Source of the DNA: an uncultured Verrucomicrobiota bacterium
GTDB taxonomy: Bacteria > Verrucomicrobiota > Kiritimatiellia > RFP12 > UBA1067
Direction of reading: 5' to 3'
Assembly: GCA_946631535.1 (NCBI GenBank)
Contig: CAMPAF010000133.1
Coordinates: 1-7,788, forward strand
DNA: 7,788 nt
The notes beneath the pieces were generated by a model, which saw only the letters and a program-made list of their open reading frames with translations, was not told the origin of the DNA and did no database searches. Numbering within the stretch: the first letter of the stretch is position 1; the number at the start of each line of letters is the position of its first letter. This document shows positions 5,711-7,788 of this stretch, in pieces. The translations under genes were made by a program, and so were the position numbers.

Positions 5711-7788
5711 ATGAATATGAAGACGATGGCGGCGCTGTGCCTTTGCATGGCGGGGGCTGCGATGGCGGCGGACGACGCGTTCCTGCTGCAGACCAAGAAC
5801 ACGACGCTGGCGCTGCGCCGCCAGCACGGCGCGTGGAACGTGGCGCACTACGGCGCAAAGGTCGCGTCGGAGTCCGACGCGGCGGCGCTCGCGTGGGACC
5901 GGTGGGCTGGCGGCAACCACGTCTCTCAGCGGCGCCCTGCCGCCTATGCTGCCTTCGGCGGTGACAAGGAAGGCGGCTACGGCTTCAACAAGTGGGGAGG
6001 CCTACAGGTGACGCACGCCGACGGCTGCCTCACGCTCCACCTCGTGGGCGAGAAGGTGGAGACGGTGCCTGACAAGTCGGGTGCCACGCACATCGTGCTG
6101 AAGCAGAAGGACCGCGTCTACCCGTTCTGGGTGATCCAGCACTTCCGCGCGCTGGAGGCGTGCGACGTGATCGAGACATGGGTGGAGCTCAAGAACGGCG
6201 AGACGGGCGCTGTGCGGCTCGGCCGCATGGACTCGTTCGCCATGGACTTCCCGCTCCTCGCGAACGCGTTTCGCCTGCAGTACACCACCGGGCAGTGGGC
6301 GGCGGAGGCGCAGCTGCGCGAGACGCCCGTGGAGCGCGGGCAGACGGTGGCGATCGGCTCGCGTAGCGGCGTGCGCGACGCGTGGGAGAACAACGCGAGC
6401 TTCATGCTGACGTGCGGCGAGAAGTCCACCGAGACCGCAGGGCGCGTGATCGGCGGCGTCCTGTGCTGGACCGGATCGTGGGGCATCAGCGTGCAGCGCG
6501 ACCAGTGCGATTTCATCGAGGTGCGTGCGGGCGCCGACACGTCCGCCGGCGCGTACGTGCTCGACGCCGGCAAGTCGATCACGCTGCCGAAGTTCGCGTT
6601 CACGTTCTCTGACGCTGGCAAGGGACCGATCTCCCGCAACATCCACCGATGGGCGCGCGACTGGCAGCTGCCTGCCGGACAGAAGCCGCGCCCCGTGCTG
6701 CTCAACAGCTGGGAGGGCAGCTACTTCAGCTTCACCGAACAGGTGCTGCACGACATGATGGACGGCGTTAAGGAGATGGGCGGCGAGCTGTTTGTTCTCG
6801 ACGACGGCTGGTTCGGCACGGGCAAGTACGCGCGCGACGACGTCCATCGCGACAAGGTTGGCCTCGGCGACTGGATCATCAACCCCGAGAAGCTGCCGCA
6901 CGGGCTTGCCGGCCTCAGCGACGAGGCCAAGAAGCGCGGACTCAAGTTCGGCTTCTGGGTGGAGCCGGAGATGGTTAACACGAACAGCTGGATCTACGAG
7001 GCGCATCCCGACTGGGTGATTCGCGAGAAGAACCGTCCCGTGAACGTCGGGCGCGGCGGCTCGCAGACGGTCCTCGACTACTCGAACCCGGCGGTGCGCG
7101 ACAACATCTACAACCAGCTCGACGCGCTCTACTCCAAGATCCCCGACCTCGCCTACATCAAGTGGGACGCGAACGCCGACTTCTACAACATGGGCTCCAC
7201 CTACCTCGACGCGGCGCACCAGGCGAACCTGCCGTTCGACTACACCACCGGCCTCTACGACCTGCTCGCGAAGGTGCGCGCGAAGTACCCGCAGGTGGAC
7301 ATCCAGGCCTGCTCGTCCGGAGGTGGCCACGTCGACTACGGCTTCCTGCGCTACGCGGACGAGTTCTGGGGCTCGGACGACTCCGATGCGCGCGAGCGCG
7401 TGTTCATCCAGTGGGGCGAGAGCCAGTTCTATCCCGCCTGCACGATCGCCGCGCACGTGACGGACGTGCCGAACCACCAGACGCACCGCACCACGCCGCT
7501 CAAGTACCGCTTCGACGTGGCGATGAGCGCGCGTCTCGGATTCGAGCTACACCCGAAGAACATGTCCGCAGAGGACGTCGCCTTCGCGAAGAAGTGCGTG
7601 GCGGACTACAAGCGCATCCGCCCGACCGTCCAGCAGGGCGACCTCTACCGCCTCGTCTCGCCGTACGGCAGCAGCTACGCGGCGCTCATGTACGTGAACG
7701 GCGACGCCTCCCACGCGGTGGTGTTCCTGTGGGGCCTCGCGCGCGGCAACTGGAGCGACTTCGTGCCGCCGCTCGCGCTGCAGGGCCT
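5711..7788 (+). CDS. Secreted GH36 alpha-galactosidase, 3' end cut by the window
   Basis: A retaining exo-glycosidase expected to release terminal alpha-linked galactose (alpha-N-acetylgalactosamine is possible in this family) from oligosaccharides or glycans in the periplasm or outside. The frame is open for 692 codons to the window edge. Residues 1-19 form a signal peptide likely cut after AMA. Then come the N-terminal beta-sandwich (about 20-310) and the TIM barrel with GH36 motifs in order: LLNSWEGSYF (330-339), LDDGWFG (363-369), FWVEPEMVN (415-423), YIKWDAN (482-488) with nucleophile D486, ACSSGGGHVDYG (533-544) and WGSDDSDARERV (553-564), which holds the acid/base Asp. The usual single-domain bacterial GH36 is about 700-740 residues, so only a short part of the C-terminal beta domain should be missing. 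It follows the AlgX-like gene by 11 bases but has its own likely promoter. No frameshift or missing key residue was seen. The fold and family are firm; the substrate is inferred. Confidence 0.95.
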   Translation, partial: MNMKTMAALCLCMAGAAMAADDAFLLQTKNTTLALRRQHGAWNVAHYGAKVASESDAAALAWDRWAGGNHVSQRRPAAYAAFGGDKEGGYGFNKWGGLQVTHADGCLTLHLVGEKVETVPDKSGATHIVLKQKDRVYPFWVIQHFRALEACDVIETWVELKNGETGAVRLGRMDSFAMDFPLLANAFRLQYTTGQWAAEAQLRETPVERGQTVAIGSRSGVRDAWENNASFMLTCGEKSTETAGRVIGGVLCWTGSWGISVQRDQCDFIEVRAGADTSAGAYVLDAGKSITLPKFAFTFSDAGKGPISRNIHRWARDWQLPAGQKPRPVLLNSWEGSYFSFTEQVLHDMMDGVKEMGGELFVLDDGWFGTGKYARDDVHRDKVGLGDWIINPEKLPHGLAGLSDEAKKRGLKFGFWVEPEMVNTNSWIYEAHPDWVIREKNRPVNVGRGGSQTVLDYSNPAVRDNIYNQLDALYSKIPDLAYIKWDANADFYNMGSTYLDAAHQANLPFDYTTGLYDLLAKVRAKYPQVDIQACSSGGGHVDYGFLRYADEFWGSDDSDARERVFIQWGESQFYPACTIAAHVTDVPNHQTHRTTPLKYRFDVAMSARLGFELHPKNMSAEDVAFAKKCVADYKRIRPTVQQGDLYRLVSPYGSSYAALMYVNGDASHAVVFLWGLARGNWSDFVPPLALQG

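Noticed and set aside
5717..5719. Alternative ATG start for the GH36 gene
   Set aside because: It is in frame and would also give a signal peptide, but the AAAGGAG site is at ideal distance from the ATG at 5711.
6002..7486. A 494-codon - strand frame opposite the GH36 gene
   Set aside because: The + frame shows every GH36 motif; the reverse product is rich in Val, Arg, Ala and His without a recognisable fold.

Overview
This window holds four genes, all on the + strand, packed head to tail with almost no space between them. It opens with about 220 bases of AT-richer leader and ends inside the fourth gene. The coding DNA is strongly GC-rich with G/C at most third codon positions. The first and fourth proteins carry Sec signal peptides, and the second and third belong to the envelope machinery that O-acylates exported polysaccharides. 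Together this indicates a Gram-negative bacterium with a glycan-focused lifestyle. The secreted multidomain hydrolase style and the promoter look suggest the PVC superphylum, most likely a gut Kiritimatiellota or Verrucomicrobiota. That taxonomic guess is inference, with no marker gene in the window to prove it.

Layout: (1) 1-223, a non-coding leader with an extended -10 promoter near 80-109 and a purine-rich ribosome binding site. (2) 224-3037, a 937-residue secreted protein made of a beta-rich N-terminus, a CBM4/9-like carbohydrate-binding module, a fibronectin/Ig-like section and a glycoside-hydrolase-like TIM barrel with a DEPE motif. (3) 3045-4445, an AlgI-type MBOAT membrane O-acyltransferase with both conserved histidines. 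(4) 4455-5699, its usual partner, a membrane-anchored AlgX/AlgJ-like SGNH-fold protein. Here the usual catalytic GDS reads GDC, and the usual D-x-H reads G-x-H. (5) 5711-7788 (truncated by the window), a secreted GH36 alpha-galactosidase with all main active-site motifs. A good sigma70-type promoter for it lies inside the end of the preceding gene.

Working together: the MBOAT/AlgX-like pair is expected to move acyl (probably acetyl) groups across the inner membrane onto a polysaccharide in the periplasm. It sits between two exported glycan-active proteins. The locus could therefore make and trim an acylated surface polysaccharide, or it could be an acylation cassette placed by chance within a glycan-degradation region. 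The gaps of 7, 9 and 11 bases support one operon for the first three genes, with the GH36 gene probably also having its own promoter.

The observations most worth pursuing are the Ser-to-Cys/Asp-to-Gly active-site variant of the AlgX-like protein, the promoter buried in that gene's odd C-terminal tail, and the unclassified hydrolase-like protein fused to the operon front. No RNA genes, mobile elements, CRISPR arrays or long repeats were seen.
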